Origin: Metalysinibacillus jejuensis | GTDB lineage: Bacteria > Bacillota > Bacilli > Bacillales_A > Planococcaceae | Assembly (NCBI RefSeq): GCF_003057615.1 | Contig: NZ_QAFW01000020.1 | Span: 1-43,068 of the forward strand | Reading direction: 5' to 3' | DNA length: 43,068 nucleotides | Made by a program: the position numbers and the translations under genes | Shown here: positions 35,788 through 43,068 of the stretch, piece by piece | Layout of the letters: every line of letters begins with the position of its first letter | Numbering within the stretch: position 1 is the stretch's first letter | Notes under the pieces: generated by a model | What the model saw: the letters and a program-made list of their open reading frames with translations, nothing else | Told to the model about the DNA's origin: nothing | Databases searched by the model: none

Positions 35788-37140
35788 TTATTTTTTCACG
35801 TGTAAAATGTCGTTTTCTTCTAGGAATTTCGTATTGAATTTCGCTGATTGGAAAACTTCATTATTCATTAACGCTTCATGGAATGGAATTGTTGTATGCA
35901 CGCCGTCTACTTGGAACTCGCTAAGTGCACGGTTCATACGTGCAATAGCTTCTTCACGTGTGTCAGCATGTACAATTAATTTCGCTACCATTGAATCATA
36001 GTAAGGAGGGATTGAATAACCTGGGTATACCGCAGAGTCTACACGTACACCATAGCCACCAGGCGCTAGGTAATCTGTTACTTTACCCGCTGAAGGCATG
36101 AAGTTTTTATAAGCATTCTCAGCATTAATACGACATTCAATTGCCCAACCATTAATTTTAATATCTTCTTGCGTATACGGTAATTTCTCACCTGAAGCAA
36201 TTTTTAATTGTTGTTGTACTAGGTCAACGCCCGTAATCATTTCTGTTACTGGGTGTTCAACTTGGATACGTGTGTTCATTTCCATGAAGTAGAACTTATC
36301 TGCTTGGTAATCATAGATGAACTCAATCGTACCAGCACCCTCATAGTTACAAGCTTTAGCTGCTGTAACTGCTGCCTCACCCATTTCGCGACGACGCTCT
36401 TCAGATAATGCAGGAGATGGTGCCTCCTCAACTAATTTTTGCATACGGCGTTGTACCGTACAGTCACGCTCACCTAAGTGAATTGTGTTACCAAAGCTAT
36501 CAGCTAGCACTTGGATTTCACAGTGACGGAAGTATTCGATAAATTTCTCTAAGTAAACGCCTGGGTTACCAAATGCTGCAGCCGCTTCTTTTTGTGTAAT
36601 ATCGATACCTTTACGTAAATCTTCTTCAGTACGCGCTACGCGGATACCTTTACCGCCACCACCAGCTGTTGCTTTGATGATAACTGGGAAGCCGATTTCA
36701 TGCGCCCATTTAACGCCTGTTTCGATATCAGGAACGATACCAGTACCAGGTACTAATGGTACACCCGCTTTTTCCATTGTGTCACGTGCAACGTCTTTAA
36801 TACCCATTACTTTAATCGAATCTGATGATGGTCCGATAAATTTAATGTTTGCGTCTTCACATGCTTCAGCGAAATCTGCGTTTTCAGCTACGAAACCGTA
36901 ACCTGGGTGAATGCCGTCAGCGCCAGTTTTTTCAGCGACGCTTAGTAATGCATTCATATTTAAATATGAATCTTTAGATAATTTAGGACCGATGCAGTAT
37001 GCTTCGTCTGCTAACTTTACGTGCAAAGCTTCAGCGTCTGCTTCTGAGTATACAGCAACAGATTTAATGCCTAGCTCTTTACAAGCACGAACGATACGAA
37101 CAGCGATTTCACCGCGGTTGGCAATTAAAACCTTTTTCAT
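35788..37140 (-). CDS. accC: Acetyl-CoA carboxylase, biotin carboxylase subunit
   Basis: 450 aa. ATP-grasp fold: KVLIANRGEIAVRIVRACKELGI at the N-terminus, ATP-binding KATAGGGGKGIRVA (about 159-172), catalytic FMEMNTRIQVEHPVTEMITG with Glu and Arg ligands, and the GWAIECRINAEN segment. It carboxylates biotin on AccB using bicarbonate and ATP. It lies 14 bases after accB. It could also serve the MmdA-type carboxyltransferase at 4.5 kb (inference). Confidence 0.97.
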   Translation of the reverse strand: MKKVLIANRGEIAVRIVRACKELGIKSVAVYSEADAEALHVKLADEAYCIGPKLSKDSYLNMNALLSVAEKTGADGIHPGYGFVAENADFAEACEDANIKFIGPSSDSIKVMGIKDVARDTMEKAGVPLVPGTGIVPDIETGVKWAHEIGFPVIIKATAGGGGKGIRVARTEEDLRKGIDITQKEAAAAFGNPGVYLEKFIEYFRHCEIQVLADSFGNTIHLGERDCTVQRRMQKLVEEAPSPALSEERRREMGEAAVTAAKACNYEGAGTIEFIYDYQADKFYFMEMNTRIQVEHPVTEMITGVDLVQQQLKIASGEKLPYTQEDIKINGWAIECRINAENAYKNFMPSAGKVTDYLAPGGYGVRVDSAVYPGYSIPPYYDSMVAKLIVHADTREEAIARMNRALSEFQVDGVHTTIPFHEALMNNEVFQSAKFNTKFLEENDILHVKK

Positions 37141-37154
37141 TATATATGCACTCC

Positions 37155-37658
37155 TTACTCAGCTTTTACAAGGAATAATGGTTGACCATATTCCACTAAG
37201 TCGCCATCTTTTACAAGAATCTCTACGATTTCACCTGTAACTTCAGCTTCAATTTCGTTGAATAATTTCATTGCTTCAACGATACAAACGATTTTTTCGT
37301 CGTCTACTTTGTCGCCTACTGCTACATAAGGGTCTGATTCAGGGTTTGGCGCTGCATAGAAAGTACCTACCATTGGCGAAGTGATTTTATGTAATGATGG
37401 ATCATCATTAACTGGCGCCGCCGCTGGTGCTTCTTCTTTTGCTGGAGCTGGTGTTGCCGCTGGCGCTGCTGGAGCCGCAGGTGCTTGTTGTACAACAGGA
37501 GCTGCTATTTCTTTTTTAACCGGTGTTACATCAGTTACTACTACACCAGCATTTTTCTTTAATTTAACTTTTGCATCTTTTACTTCATAAACGAACTCGT
37601 CGATTGTTGATGCGTCAACTAACTTGATAATTTCACGGATTTCTTGGATTTTGAACAT
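37155..37658 (-). CDS. accB: Acetyl-CoA carboxylase biotin carboxyl carrier protein
   Basis: 167 aa. N-terminal [22 protein letters not shown], an Ala/Pro-rich flexible linker (about 55-90, many AP and AA repeats), and a C-terminal biotinyl domain with the biotin-accepting Lys in [21 protein letters not shown] precedes the ATG. First gene of the unit; on the minus strand TAGAAT about 45 bases upstream is a possible -10. No FapR operator was recognised. Confidence 0.97.
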   Translation of the reverse strand: MFKIQEIREIIKLVDASTIDEFVYEVKDAKVKLKKNAGVVVTDVTPVKKEIAAPVVQQAPAAPAAPAATPAPAKEEAPAAAPVNDDPSLHKITSPMVGTFYAAPNPESDPYVAVGDKVDDEKIVCIVEAMKLFNEIEAEVTGEIVEILVKDGDLVEYGQPLFLVKAE

Positions 37659-38060
37659 TGCTAACTCTCCTTATTGAATAAAATCTATTACTTACAATGT
37701 CTATTCTATAGTTTTTTCATACAATTTGAAATAGTTAAATGAAAAATAAGTATATCTAATCAAAAAAGACCACATCTGCTACAAATAACTAGCACACCTT
37801 GCTTTTCTGCTATATAACACGTTCGTAAAAGCGTTAACCTTTTTCGTTTTAACCTTTACTCAAAACACCCCAGTTACGTGTGATTACTCACTTTTCTATT
37901 CCCTTGTACCTTTGCTATAAGATTCAGACATTAACATTCATTTTACGCTGTATTAACAATTTTATCAATGTATTCAGACAACTTATTTGTAAAATATTTC
38001 GAATTGAAGGCAAACTATGCTCTATCAAGGTGAAAAACTGTTATCTTTCTATAATAAACA
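37659..38060. other. Gap between efp and accB where the spoIIIA operon is expected
   Basis: About 400 AT-rich bases with stops in all frames and no ribosome site before a plausible gene. In B. subtilis this place holds spoIIIAA-AH (and yqhV). I could not recognise any remnant of those genes. The part nearest accB should contain its promoter. Confidence 0.7.
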
Positions 38061-38097
38061 TACAAAAGGCTCTGCAATTTTATGCAGAGCCTTTTGG
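38061..38097 (-). terminator. Terminator of aroQ-pepP-efp
   Basis: CAAAAGGCTCTGCA/TGCAGAGCCTTTTG, about 14 pairs with a short AT loop, a few bases beyond the efp stop. The U-tract on the minus strand is within the stem base (CTTTTG). Confidence 0.8.
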
Positions 38098-38100
38098 TTT

Positions 38101-38658
38101 TTATGCGCGTGAGCTATATGATGCGTCTGATGTGTTAATAATTAACTTATCTCCTGCGTTAACGAAAAATGGAACTTGTACCACTAAACCTGTTTCTAAT
38201 TTAGCCGGCTTAGAACCACCTGAAGCAGTGTCGCCTTTAATACCTGGTTCTGTTTCAGCTACTTCTAGCTCAACAGTCGTCGGTAATTCCACTCCTAATA
38301 CTTCAGCTTGGTATGATTGGATATGAACTTCCATGTTTTCTTTTAAGAATTGTAGTTCATATTCGATTTGTTTTTCTGGTAATTCGATTTGCTCATAAGA
38401 CTCTAAGTCCATAAATACATGGTCTGTACCTTGTGCATATAGGTATTGCATTTTACGGTTGTCAATTTGTGCTTTTTCTACTTTTTCACCAGCGCGGAAC
38501 GTTTTTTCGTTTACTGAACCGTTACGTAGGTTACGTAATTTAGAACGTACGAAAGCAGCGCCTTTACCTGGCTTTACGTGTTGGAAGTCCATTACACGGT
38601 AAAGTTGACCATCAATTAATACCGTTAAACCTGTACGAAAATCGTTTACTGAAATCAT
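38101..38658 (-). CDS. efp: Translation elongation factor P
   Basis: 185 aa. The N-terminal KOW-like domain ends in the modification loop [14 protein letters not shown], with Lys32 at the tip as in B. subtilis EF-P (modified there with 5-aminopentanol); two OB domains follow, including [17 protein letters not shown]. It relieves ribosome stalling at polyproline. GGAGGAA is eight bases before the ATG. It follows pepP by 15 bases. Confidence 0.97.
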   Translation of the reverse strand: MISVNDFRTGLTVLIDGQLYRVMDFQHVKPGKGAAFVRSKLRNLRNGSVNEKTFRAGEKVEKAQIDNRKMQYLYAQGTDHVFMDLESYEQIELPEKQIEYELQFLKENMEVHIQSYQAEVLGVELPTTVELEVAETEPGIKGDTASGGSKPAKLETGLVVQVPFFVNAGDKLIINTSDASYSSRA

Positions 38659-38673
38659 TTTTATTCCTCCAAA

Positions 38674-39732
38674 TTATAAAATAATAAGTTCTTTTGTTGA
38701 ATGCGTAAGTTTTTCATTACCTGTTGCAGTAATTAAAATATCATCTTCAATACGTACACCACCGATACCTGGTAGATAAACACCCGGCTCAAGCGTAACG
38801 GTCATGTTTGGCTCTAATACGGTTTCGCCACGCACCGAAAGACTAGGTGCCTCGTGCACTTCTAAACCAATACCGTGCCCTAACGAGTGACCAAACGCTT
38901 CGCCGTAACCTTGTGCTGTTAGGTAATCGCGCGCGATAGCATCGGCTTCTTTACCGGTCATATTTGGCCCTACTTTTTCAAGTGCTAGTAATTGTGATGC
39001 TAGGACGGCATTATACATGTCCACTAGCTTTTCAGATGGCTCACCTACCGCAATGGTACGTGTCATATCTGAAATATAACCATTATACAGTGCACCGTAA
39101 TCTAATGTTACAAAATCGCCTTTTTCAATGACTTTATTCGTTGCTACGCCGTGCGGCAAAGCCGAACGTAAGCCCGATGCTACAATCGTATCGAATGAAG
39201 ATGACGTAGCGCCCTGTTTACGCATAAAGAACTCTAGTTCATTCGCTACTTCAAGCTCTGTTTTACCAGGCTCGATAAAGTTAAGGATATGTGTGAATGC
39301 ATCATCCGCAATCGCACATGCAGCCTTAATAATAGTAATCTCTTGTGGCGTCTTAATCAAGCGAATTTTTTCAATAATACCTGAAGTCGGTACGAATTGT
39401 GACGATACATTTTCCTTATACTGCTCATATTCTGCAAATGTCATCGCATCTTGTTCAAACCCGAGCGTCTTTACGCCTAATTTTTCCACTTGAGTAGCGA
39501 CTTCTTTTATTAACGAGCCGCTATGTTGCACGACACGAAAACCTTCTACTTGATCGTTTGCTTGTGACGTATAACGGAAGTCCGTAATAAACACTGCGTC
39601 TTCTTTCGTTACTAATGCTACACCTGCCGTACCTGTAAAACCTGTAATATAACGACGATTAAATTCGCTCGTTACGAGTAGGGCGTCAAGTGATGACTGT
39701 TGCAATGCTTGTCGTAGTTTAGTTAATTTCAT
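38674..39732 (-). CDS. pepP: Xaa-Pro aminopeptidase (M24, YqhT type)
   Basis: 352 aa from the ATG at 39732; the open frame continues upstream into aroQ without support. N-terminal creatinase domain ([15 protein letters not shown]), C-terminal pita-bread domain with the five metal ligands: Asp in [18 protein letters not shown] (two), His in [12 protein letters not shown], Glu in [10 protein letters not shown] and Glu in VRIEDDI. It releases an N-terminal residue before proline. ATG and the aroQ stop share ATGA, and efp follows, linking proline peptide turnover and polyproline translation in one unit, as in B. subtilis. Confidence 0.94.
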   Translation of the reverse strand: MKLTKLRQALQQSSLDALLVTSEFNRRYITGFTGTAGVALVTKEDAVFITDFRYTSQANDQVEGFRVVQHSGSLIKEVATQVEKLGVKTLGFEQDAMTFAEYEQYKENVSSQFVPTSGIIEKIRLIKTPQEITIIKAACAIADDAFTHILNFIEPGKTELEVANELEFFMRKQGATSSSFDTIVASGLRSALPHGVATNKVIEKGDFVTLDYGALYNGYISDMTRTIAVGEPSEKLVDMYNAVLASQLLALEKVGPNMTGKEADAIARDYLTAQGYGEAFGHSLGHGIGLEVHEAPSLSVRGETVLEPNMTVTLEPGVYLPGIGGVRIEDDILITATGNEKLTHSTKELIIL

Positions 39733-40172
39733 CGTGATGATTCTCCCTTTTGTATAAATGTCTGCAACGCTAGCTGATAGCCATACGTGCCAAGCCCAAC
39801 GATTTGACCGATACATGCCGGTGCTAAATACGAATGGTGGCGAAAAGCCTCGCGCTTATGAACATTAGAAATATGCACTTCGATTACTGGGACATCAATC
39901 CCTGCAATTGCATCATGTAAAGCTACACTCGTATGTGTATAAGCTGCCGGGTTGATGACTACACCTTCGTAAGCGTTATCCGCAGCCTCGTGCAACCAAT
40001 CTACGAGTTCACCTTCATGATTGGACTGTCTAAAATCGATTGTTACTTCATGTTTGTTAGCGAGCTGTAGAAGCTTATGCTCTACATCTTGCAATGTTTC
40101 ATGACCATAAATTTCAGGCTCTCGCTTCCCTAATCGATTTAAATTAGGGCCATTCAAAATCATAATCTTCAC
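39729..40172 (-). CDS. aroQ: 3-dehydroquinate dehydratase, type II
   Basis: 147 aa. [19 protein letters not shown] contains the active-site Arg and Tyr (Tyr22 region); [27 protein letters not shown] and [20 protein letters not shown] are the other signature loops with the catalytic His. It makes 3-dehydroshikimate in the shikimate pathway. AAGGAGAATGCTAAGGTG precedes the ATG. First gene of aroQ-pepP-efp; B. subtilis yqhS is the counterpart. Confidence 0.96.
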   Translation of the reverse strand: MKIMILNGPNLNRLGKREPEIYGHETLQDVEHKLLQLANKHEVTIDFRQSNHEGELVDWLHEAADNAYEGVVINPAAYTHTSVALHDAIAGIDVPVIEVHISNVHKREAFRHHSYLAPACIGQIVGLGTYGYQLALQTFIQKGESSR

Positions 40173-40313
40173 CTTAGCATTCTCCTTTTCGTTGTCCTAG
40201 CTATAGTTTATCACAATTTTTCGACAAGCACTTATTAGTAGTGCTTTAGCTAAAAATTTAGTACACTTAGCATATTGTTTGTAAAATTTTTTAAAGAAGT
40301 GTGGTGTTTTCGT

Positions 40314-41252
40314 TTGAGCAATCAAACACCGATTTATGGCGGTCAAGCATTATTAGAAGGCGTAATGTTTGGCGGTAAAAAACATACCGTGACAGCCATT
40401 CGTCGCAATGACGATTCTGTCGATTACTATCATTATGAAAAACCTGTGCGACCAGCGCTACAAAAGCTAAAAAAAATCCCTTTCATTCGTGGTATTGTTG
40501 CGATAATTGAATCAACAGGCGTTGGTTCACGCCACATGCAATTCTCAGGTGATCGTTATGACGTAACACCAGGCGAGGAAGTTGTCGAGGAAGAGCAAAG
40601 TGGCTCTAAACTCCAAATGATTTTAGGCGTAGCAATCGTTGGCGTATTATCTTTTTTATTTGGTAAGTTTGTATTTACGCTTGTTCCTGTATTTTTAGCA
40701 CAGGCGCTCGCGACATGGGTGCCTGGTAAGACGGGTCAAATTTTATTAGAAAGTGGCTTTAAACTACTTTTATTGCTTAGTTACCTCTATATTATTTCTT
40801 TGACACCGTTAATTAAACGCGTGTTTCAATATCATGGAGCTGAACATAAAGTAATTAATTGTTATGAAGCTAAGTTGCCACTAACCGTCGAAAATGTGCA
40901 AGCACAATCTCGCCTACATTATCGTTGTGGTAGTAGCTTTATTTTATTTACTGTCATCGTAGGCATGTTCGTTTACTTTTTCGTACCAACGGATCCATTT
41001 TGGTTCCGTATCGTTAACCGCATTTTACTCATCCCTGTAGTACTTGGTATTTCCTTCGAAGTTCTACAAGCGACAAATGCAGTGCGTACTATTCCTGTAC
41101 TGCGTTTCCTTGGCTACCCTGGTTTATGGCTACAGCTGTTAACAACAAAAGAACCTCAAGATGATCAAGTTGAAGTAGCTATTGCTTCATTTAATAAACT
41201 TCTTGAAGTAGAGCAACATCCAGAAATTATACCGACATTGCATCATGATTAA
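40314..41252 (+). CDS. yqhQ: DUF1385 membrane protein YqhQ
   Basis: 312 aa from a TTG at 40314 (MSNQTPIYGGQALLEGVMFGG), with GGTG eight bases upstream; an in-frame TTG at 40275 adds 13 residues that do not resemble the family. Hallmarks: YGGQALLEGVMFGGKKHTVTAIRR at the start, two or three transmembrane helices (about 115-140, 160-182, 215-265), FQYHGAEHKVINCYE and the RLHYRCGSSFILF segment with conserved His and Cys. Function unknown. yqhR, which follows in B. subtilis, is absent. It is divergent from aroQ. Confidence 0.9.
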   Translation: MSNQTPIYGGQALLEGVMFGGKKHTVTAIRRNDDSVDYYHYEKPVRPALQKLKKIPFIRGIVAIIESTGVGSRHMQFSGDRYDVTPGEEVVEEEQSGSKLQMILGVAIVGVLSFLFGKFVFTLVPVFLAQALATWVPGKTGQILLESGFKLLLLLSYLYIISLTPLIKRVFQYHGAEHKVINCYEAKLPLTVENVQAQSRLHYRCGSSFILFTVIVGMFVYFFVPTDPFWFRIVNRILLIPVVLGISFEVLQATNAVRTIPVLRFLGYPGLWLQLLTTKEPQDDQVEVAIASFNKLLEVEQHPEIIPTLHHD

Positions 41253-41260
41253 ACAAAAAT

Positions 41261-41296
41261 AAACCCCGACTTGCTGTTTAGCGGTCGGGGTTTATT
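41261..41296. terminator. Bidirectional terminator (yqhQ / SLH gene)
   Basis: TAAACCCCGAC/GTCGGGGTTTA, 11 pairs, with T-runs on both strands between two converging genes. Confidence 0.92.
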
Positions 41297-41297
41297 T

Positions 41298-42398
41298 TTA
41301 TTCTACGAGTTGTTTCACTAATGTCATTTCAGGCGTTAATTGTGCCTTTTCGCCAATCGCAACTAACTCTTGTTTAATTAATCCTTTATCTTTTGCAAAG
41401 AAGTAATGGTAAATATTTTTCGTGTCATGATCATATTGCTCAACTAATACTAAATTATCGTAACTTTTACCTTTAACCGTAGTTTTAGCCATTGTAGAAA
41501 TAATTGTCACTGTCATATTTGTTGTTTCTTCTATTGTAGGTTGTGTACCGATGCGTATCGGTTTTTGAATAACGAGTGATTTTTGATCTCCGGTAGTCGG
41601 GTGCATCACATAACGGTCCTCAGTTTCTTCTTCTTTATACATGTCATATAAATAACCATCCGTTAAATTAGAAACCGACCACGTTACATCACCTGCTGCC
41701 TCATAAACTAAATTACGTGTCGTGCCAGCCGGGATAAATACTTCGTACGTATGTTGCGCTTGATGTGGTAAGGCAAATGTATAAGGTTGTAACGTCATAG
41801 CACGCGCTAAAAATGCAGTAAAGTGCATACGCGTTAACTCTTTATTAGGCATAAATGAACGGTAGCCTGGATTTGCCTTATCAGGTGTACCGATTGTAAT
41901 ACCTGCTTCGGCAATTGCTAAAATCGCCTCGTAACTTTTGGTATCTGCATTAATATCTGTAAATATGTTTTCATAGTTTTCTGGTGCACGTAATTGATAA
42001 GCACGCGCTAGTACTTCTGCCATTTCAGCACGTGTTATTGTAGACTTTGGTTCAAAGTTTGTTGCCTTATCAAAGAGCCCTGCATTTTGTGCAGCCGCAA
42101 TTTCCTTGTAGTACAAGAAATCTGTCGGAATATCTTCATACCCCGGATTTGTTACGTTTGTAGTCGGTAACTGTAATGCTTGAACGAGCATTTTCGCAAT
42201 GTGTTGCTTTTGAATTAGCGCTGTCGGACGGAATGTACCATCACTATAACCACTAATTACTTCTTTATTAATTAAGTAATTCACTTCATAAAATGAATCA
42301 CTATCGTTCGGAATATCTTTAAACATTTGGGCGTGGCCCGTAATTGCGAAAGTACTCATTAAAAATAAAGCAGCGATAGTAGCTACTAGTTTCTTCAT
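41298..42398 (-). CDS. S-layer homology (SLH) domain protein
   Basis: 366 aa, secreted. Signal peptide about 1-23 (ATIAALFLMSTFAITGHA). Three SLH repeats: about 25-73 (FKDIPNDSDSFYEVNYL, GYSDGTFRP), 86-136 (YEDIPTDFLYYKEIAAA) and 145-200 (FTDINADTKSYEAILAI). SLH triplets bind pyruvylated secondary cell-wall polymer. The C-terminal 165 residues (about 205-366) are beta-rich with HTYEVFIPAGTTRN, VTWSVSNLTDGYLY and YHYFFAKDKGLIKQEL; I do not recognise this domain. AAAGGAGAG lies before the ATG. Single gene unit. Confidence 0.88.
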   Translation of the reverse strand: MKKLVATIAALFLMSTFAITGHAQMFKDIPNDSDSFYEVNYLINKEVISGYSDGTFRPTALIQKQHIAKMLVQALQLPTTNVTNPGYEDIPTDFLYYKEIAAAQNAGLFDKATNFEPKSTITRAEMAEVLARAYQLRAPENYENIFTDINADTKSYEAILAIAEAGITIGTPDKANPGYRSFMPNKELTRMHFTAFLARAMTLQPYTFALPHQAQHTYEVFIPAGTTRNLVYEAAGDVTWSVSNLTDGYLYDMYKEEETEDRYVMHPTTGDQKSLVIQKPIRIGTQPTIEETTNMTVTIISTMAKTTVKGKSYDNLVLVEQYDHDTKNIYHYFFAKDKGLIKQELVAIGEKAQLTPEMTLVKQLVE

Positions 42399-42525
42399 GA
42401 GTGTTTCTCTCCTTTTACTAAATTATTTACTCACTGAACTAGCGTAACATACAAAATTCTACCGACTAACGCATCTTCCTTACAATTACATTACAATGCC
42501 GTAACAAAACATATACTATATTACG

Positions 42526-42559
42526 AAAAAAAGAAGTGTCTGAAAAATTACGACACTTC
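42526..42559 (-). terminator. Terminator of the interrupted gene
   Basis: GAAGTGTC/GACACTTC arms with an 11-base loop followed on the minus strand by seven T, eight bases after the stop at 42568. Confidence 0.75.
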
Positions 42560-42567
42560 CTTACTTC

Positions 42568-42627
42568 TTACTTAGCCAAAGACACTAATTCCATTTTAAA
42601 TGGACTAGCAAAACTTTCGATTTTAAC
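42568..42627 (-). pseudogene. 3' remnant of an unidentified gene cut by the IS
   Basis: Read on the minus strand from the IS boundary at 42627, an open frame encodes VKIESFASPFKMELVSLAK and a stop, and a strong terminator follows eight bases later. The combination of an open frame right up to the IS, a proper terminator and the insertion target GTTAAAA (TTTTAAC on the other strand) suggests the C-terminus of a gene whose 5' part lies on the far side of the element. Too short to identify. Confidence 0.4.
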
Positions 42628-42723
42628 GGCTTTCCGAAAGAAGTCTCCCATCCTCAAGGAATGTGAAGGTGCGAATAGCACCAATGAGTGGGTGGGAGAT
42701 GAATTTCGGTTGGCTTTAGCCAA
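42628..42723 (+). repeat. IS left end, 96-bp structured repeat (copy 2)
   Basis: Inverted copy of 215-310 with substitutions only at the second base, in the AATG(A/T)G segment and in GT(A/G)GG. The same hairpins are conserved, and the GT(A/G)GG change extends a pairing with CCC in the left arm. Confidence 0.85.
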
Positions 42724-42725
42724 CG

Positions 42726-42866
42726 TTATTTTTCTAAGCCTTTTCGCAATAATTCGAGAATAGTTGCTGTTCTTGTAGACAGTCCGTTTTCTTCTTGGTA
42801 TTTATCTAATTTCTCGATAATTGATTTAGGCATACGAATTTCTACACGTTCTTTATTATCTTTCAA
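42726..42866 (-). CDS. Ribbon-helix-helix (CopG/Arc-type) protein inside the IS
   Basis: 46 aa, starting with TTG at 42866 with GAGGTG six bases upstream and ending two bases from the IS left-end repeat. The product starts MKDNKERVEIRMPKSIIEKL: a beta strand (RVEIRMP) followed by two helices (KSIIEKLDKYQEENG and STRTATILELLRKGLEK), which is the complete RHH fold with no extra domain. RHH dimers bind repeated operator half-sites in the DNA major groove through the strand. It is divergent from tnpB with an 88-base shared control region. Likely role: autorepressor and tnpB regulator (inference). No toxin gene accompanies it. Confidence 0.8.
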   Translation of the reverse strand: MKDNKERVEIRMPKSIIEKLDKYQEENGLSTRTATILELLRKGLEK

Positions 42867-42882
42867 AATTATCACCTCTCAC

Positions 42883-42938
42883 TTGATTGTACGGTATTTC
42901 TACGATACAATCAATATATACGATATTATTCCGTACAA
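42883..42938. promoter_or_regulatory. Operator-like repeats between the RHH gene and tnpB
   Basis: A perfect inverted repeat TTGATTGTA (42883-42891) and TACAATCAA (42906-42914); a second inverted pair TTGTACGG (42887-42894) and CCGTACAA (42931-42938); and two direct copies of TACGATA starting at 42901 and 42919, 18 bases apart. These lie exactly between the two divergent starts. Such symmetric clusters are typical RHH operators; binding is inferred. Confidence 0.6.
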
Positions 42939-42954
42939 AGCGAGGTGAATTGAT

Positions 42955-43068
42955 ATGACTAAACAAAACAAAGCTTTCAAATTCCGTTTACTACCAAACA
43001 GAGAACAGGCAGTATTATTAGCCAAAACATTTGGTTGTGTTCGTCTTGTCTACAATAAGATGCTTGCG
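42955..43068 (+). CDS. tnpB: TnpB, RNA-guided nuclease of IS200/IS605, N-terminal part
   Basis: 38 codons are visible to the window edge. The ATG follows GAGGTG at seven bases. The translation contains KAFKFRLLPNREQAVLLAKT followed by GCVRLVYNKML, the standard N-terminus (helix-turn-helix OrfB domain) of TnpB proteins. Known family function: a transposon-encoded RNA-guided DNA endonuclease that uses an omega RNA from the 3' end of the element and helps retain the element. The RuvC and zinc motifs lie outside the window. Confidence 0.9.
   Translation, partial: MTKQNKAFKFRLLPNREQAVLLAKTFGCVRLVYNKMLA

Larger units (their letters stand above)
42628..43068 (+). mobile_element. IS200/IS605-family element with tnpB, 5' part (runs off the window)
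   Basis: Begins directly after TTTTAAC (42621-42627). It has the same 96-bp end as the left element but different cargo: a minus-strand ribbon-helix-helix gene and then tnpB on the plus strand. No tnpA is present between the end and tnpB; a tnpA after tnpB cannot be excluded. Confidence 0.78.

Noticed and set aside
37880-38326. 148-aa plus-strand frame in the efp-accB gap.
   Set aside because: It runs through the efp terminator and antisense to efp, and its N-terminal part has no coding character or ribosome site.
40220-40226. Perfect 0A-box heptamer (TGTCGAA) between aroQ and yqhQ.
   Set aside because: The same heptamer also occurs inside mutA, dxs, ugpQ and xseB; about five are expected by chance in a window of this size, so one intergenic hit is not evidence.
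42628-42723. The structured 96-bp repeat as an omega RNA scaffold.
   Set aside because: It lies 5' of tnpB and also 5' of tnpA in the other element; known omega RNAs come from the 3' end of tnpB. It is better explained as the transposon left end.
42536-42763. Plus-strand 75-aa frame across the IS left end.
   Set aside because: It has no good ribosome site, starts inside a terminator hairpin and runs through IS repeat; its FRKKSPILKE part is only the repeat translated.
1-43068. Composite transposon bounded by the two IS ends.
   Set aside because: The interior is conserved Bacillales core genome in near-ancestral order, so it is not cargo.

Overview
The window reads as the chromosome of a low-to-mid GC member of the Bacillales. 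Gene order from about 4.5 to 41 kb is a version of the Bacillus subtilis yqh-yqi-yqj region: yqhQ, aroQ, pepP, efp, accBC, asp23-like, nusB, folD, xseAB, ispA, dxs, tlyA, argR, recN, spo0A, yqzF, bcd/bkd, brxB, yqjA and yqjCD. Protein similarities and the methylmalonyl-CoA genes in the bkd neighbourhood suit the Planococcaceae/Caryophanaceae. The spoIIIA operon (expected between efp and accB) and spoIVB (expected between recN and spo0A) are absent from their usual places, although a Spo0A-type regulator remains. That suggests a non-sporulating lineage such as Kurthia or Caryophanon; the genus is an inference.

Layout. (1) 1-310: 5' part of an IS200/IS605 element (tnpA, outward facing) inserted into a small lipoprotein gene. 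(2) 0.5-4.1 kb: SCO-family lipoprotein, a 42-aa YvrJ-family protein, a GNAT acetyltransferase and topoisomerase III. (3) 4.5-13.2 kb: propionyl-CoA to succinyl-CoA genes in two units (mutA-mutB-meaB; mce-mmdA), with prli42, yqjA and brxB between them. (4) 13.3-19.3 kb: branched-chain 2-oxoacid dehydrogenase (lpdV-bkdAA-bkdAB-bkdB) and leucine dehydrogenase. (5) 19.6-23.7 kb: yqzF, a putative NAD(P)-binding protein, a glycerophosphodiester phosphodiesterase, a FapA-family protein and Spo0A. (6) 23.9-32.8 kb: recN, argR, tlyA, dxs, ispA, xseB, xseA, folD, nusB. (7) 33.0-35.2 kb: two plus-strand membrane-protein genes (NorA/Bmr-like efflux and YitT family) lying between nusB and the asp23-like gene. 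(8) 35.3-41.3 kb: asp23-like, accC, accB, efp, pepP, aroQ, yqhQ. (9) 41.3-43.1 kb: an SLH-domain protein, a likely gene remnant, and a second IS200/IS605 end carrying a tiny ribbon-helix-helix gene divergent from tnpB.

The metabolic logic is consistent. Leucine dehydrogenase deaminates branched-chain amino acids and the BKD complex makes acyl-CoAs. Propionyl-CoA derived from Ile and Val is carboxylated (MmdA-type carboxyltransferase), epimerised (Mce) and isomerised to succinyl-CoA (MutAB, protected by MeaB). The biotin carboxylase and carrier needed by the carboxyltransferase are not in that cluster; accBC at 35.8-37.7 kb are candidates. Most genes are on the minus strand and most units end in a clear intrinsic terminator.

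The least ordinary features are at the edges. Two oppositely oriented IS ends share a 96-bp, three-mismatch structured repeat and both sit next to TTTTAAC. The right one has an RHH gene and an operator-like inverted repeat in front of tnpB. No RNA genes, CRISPR arrays or prophage were seen.
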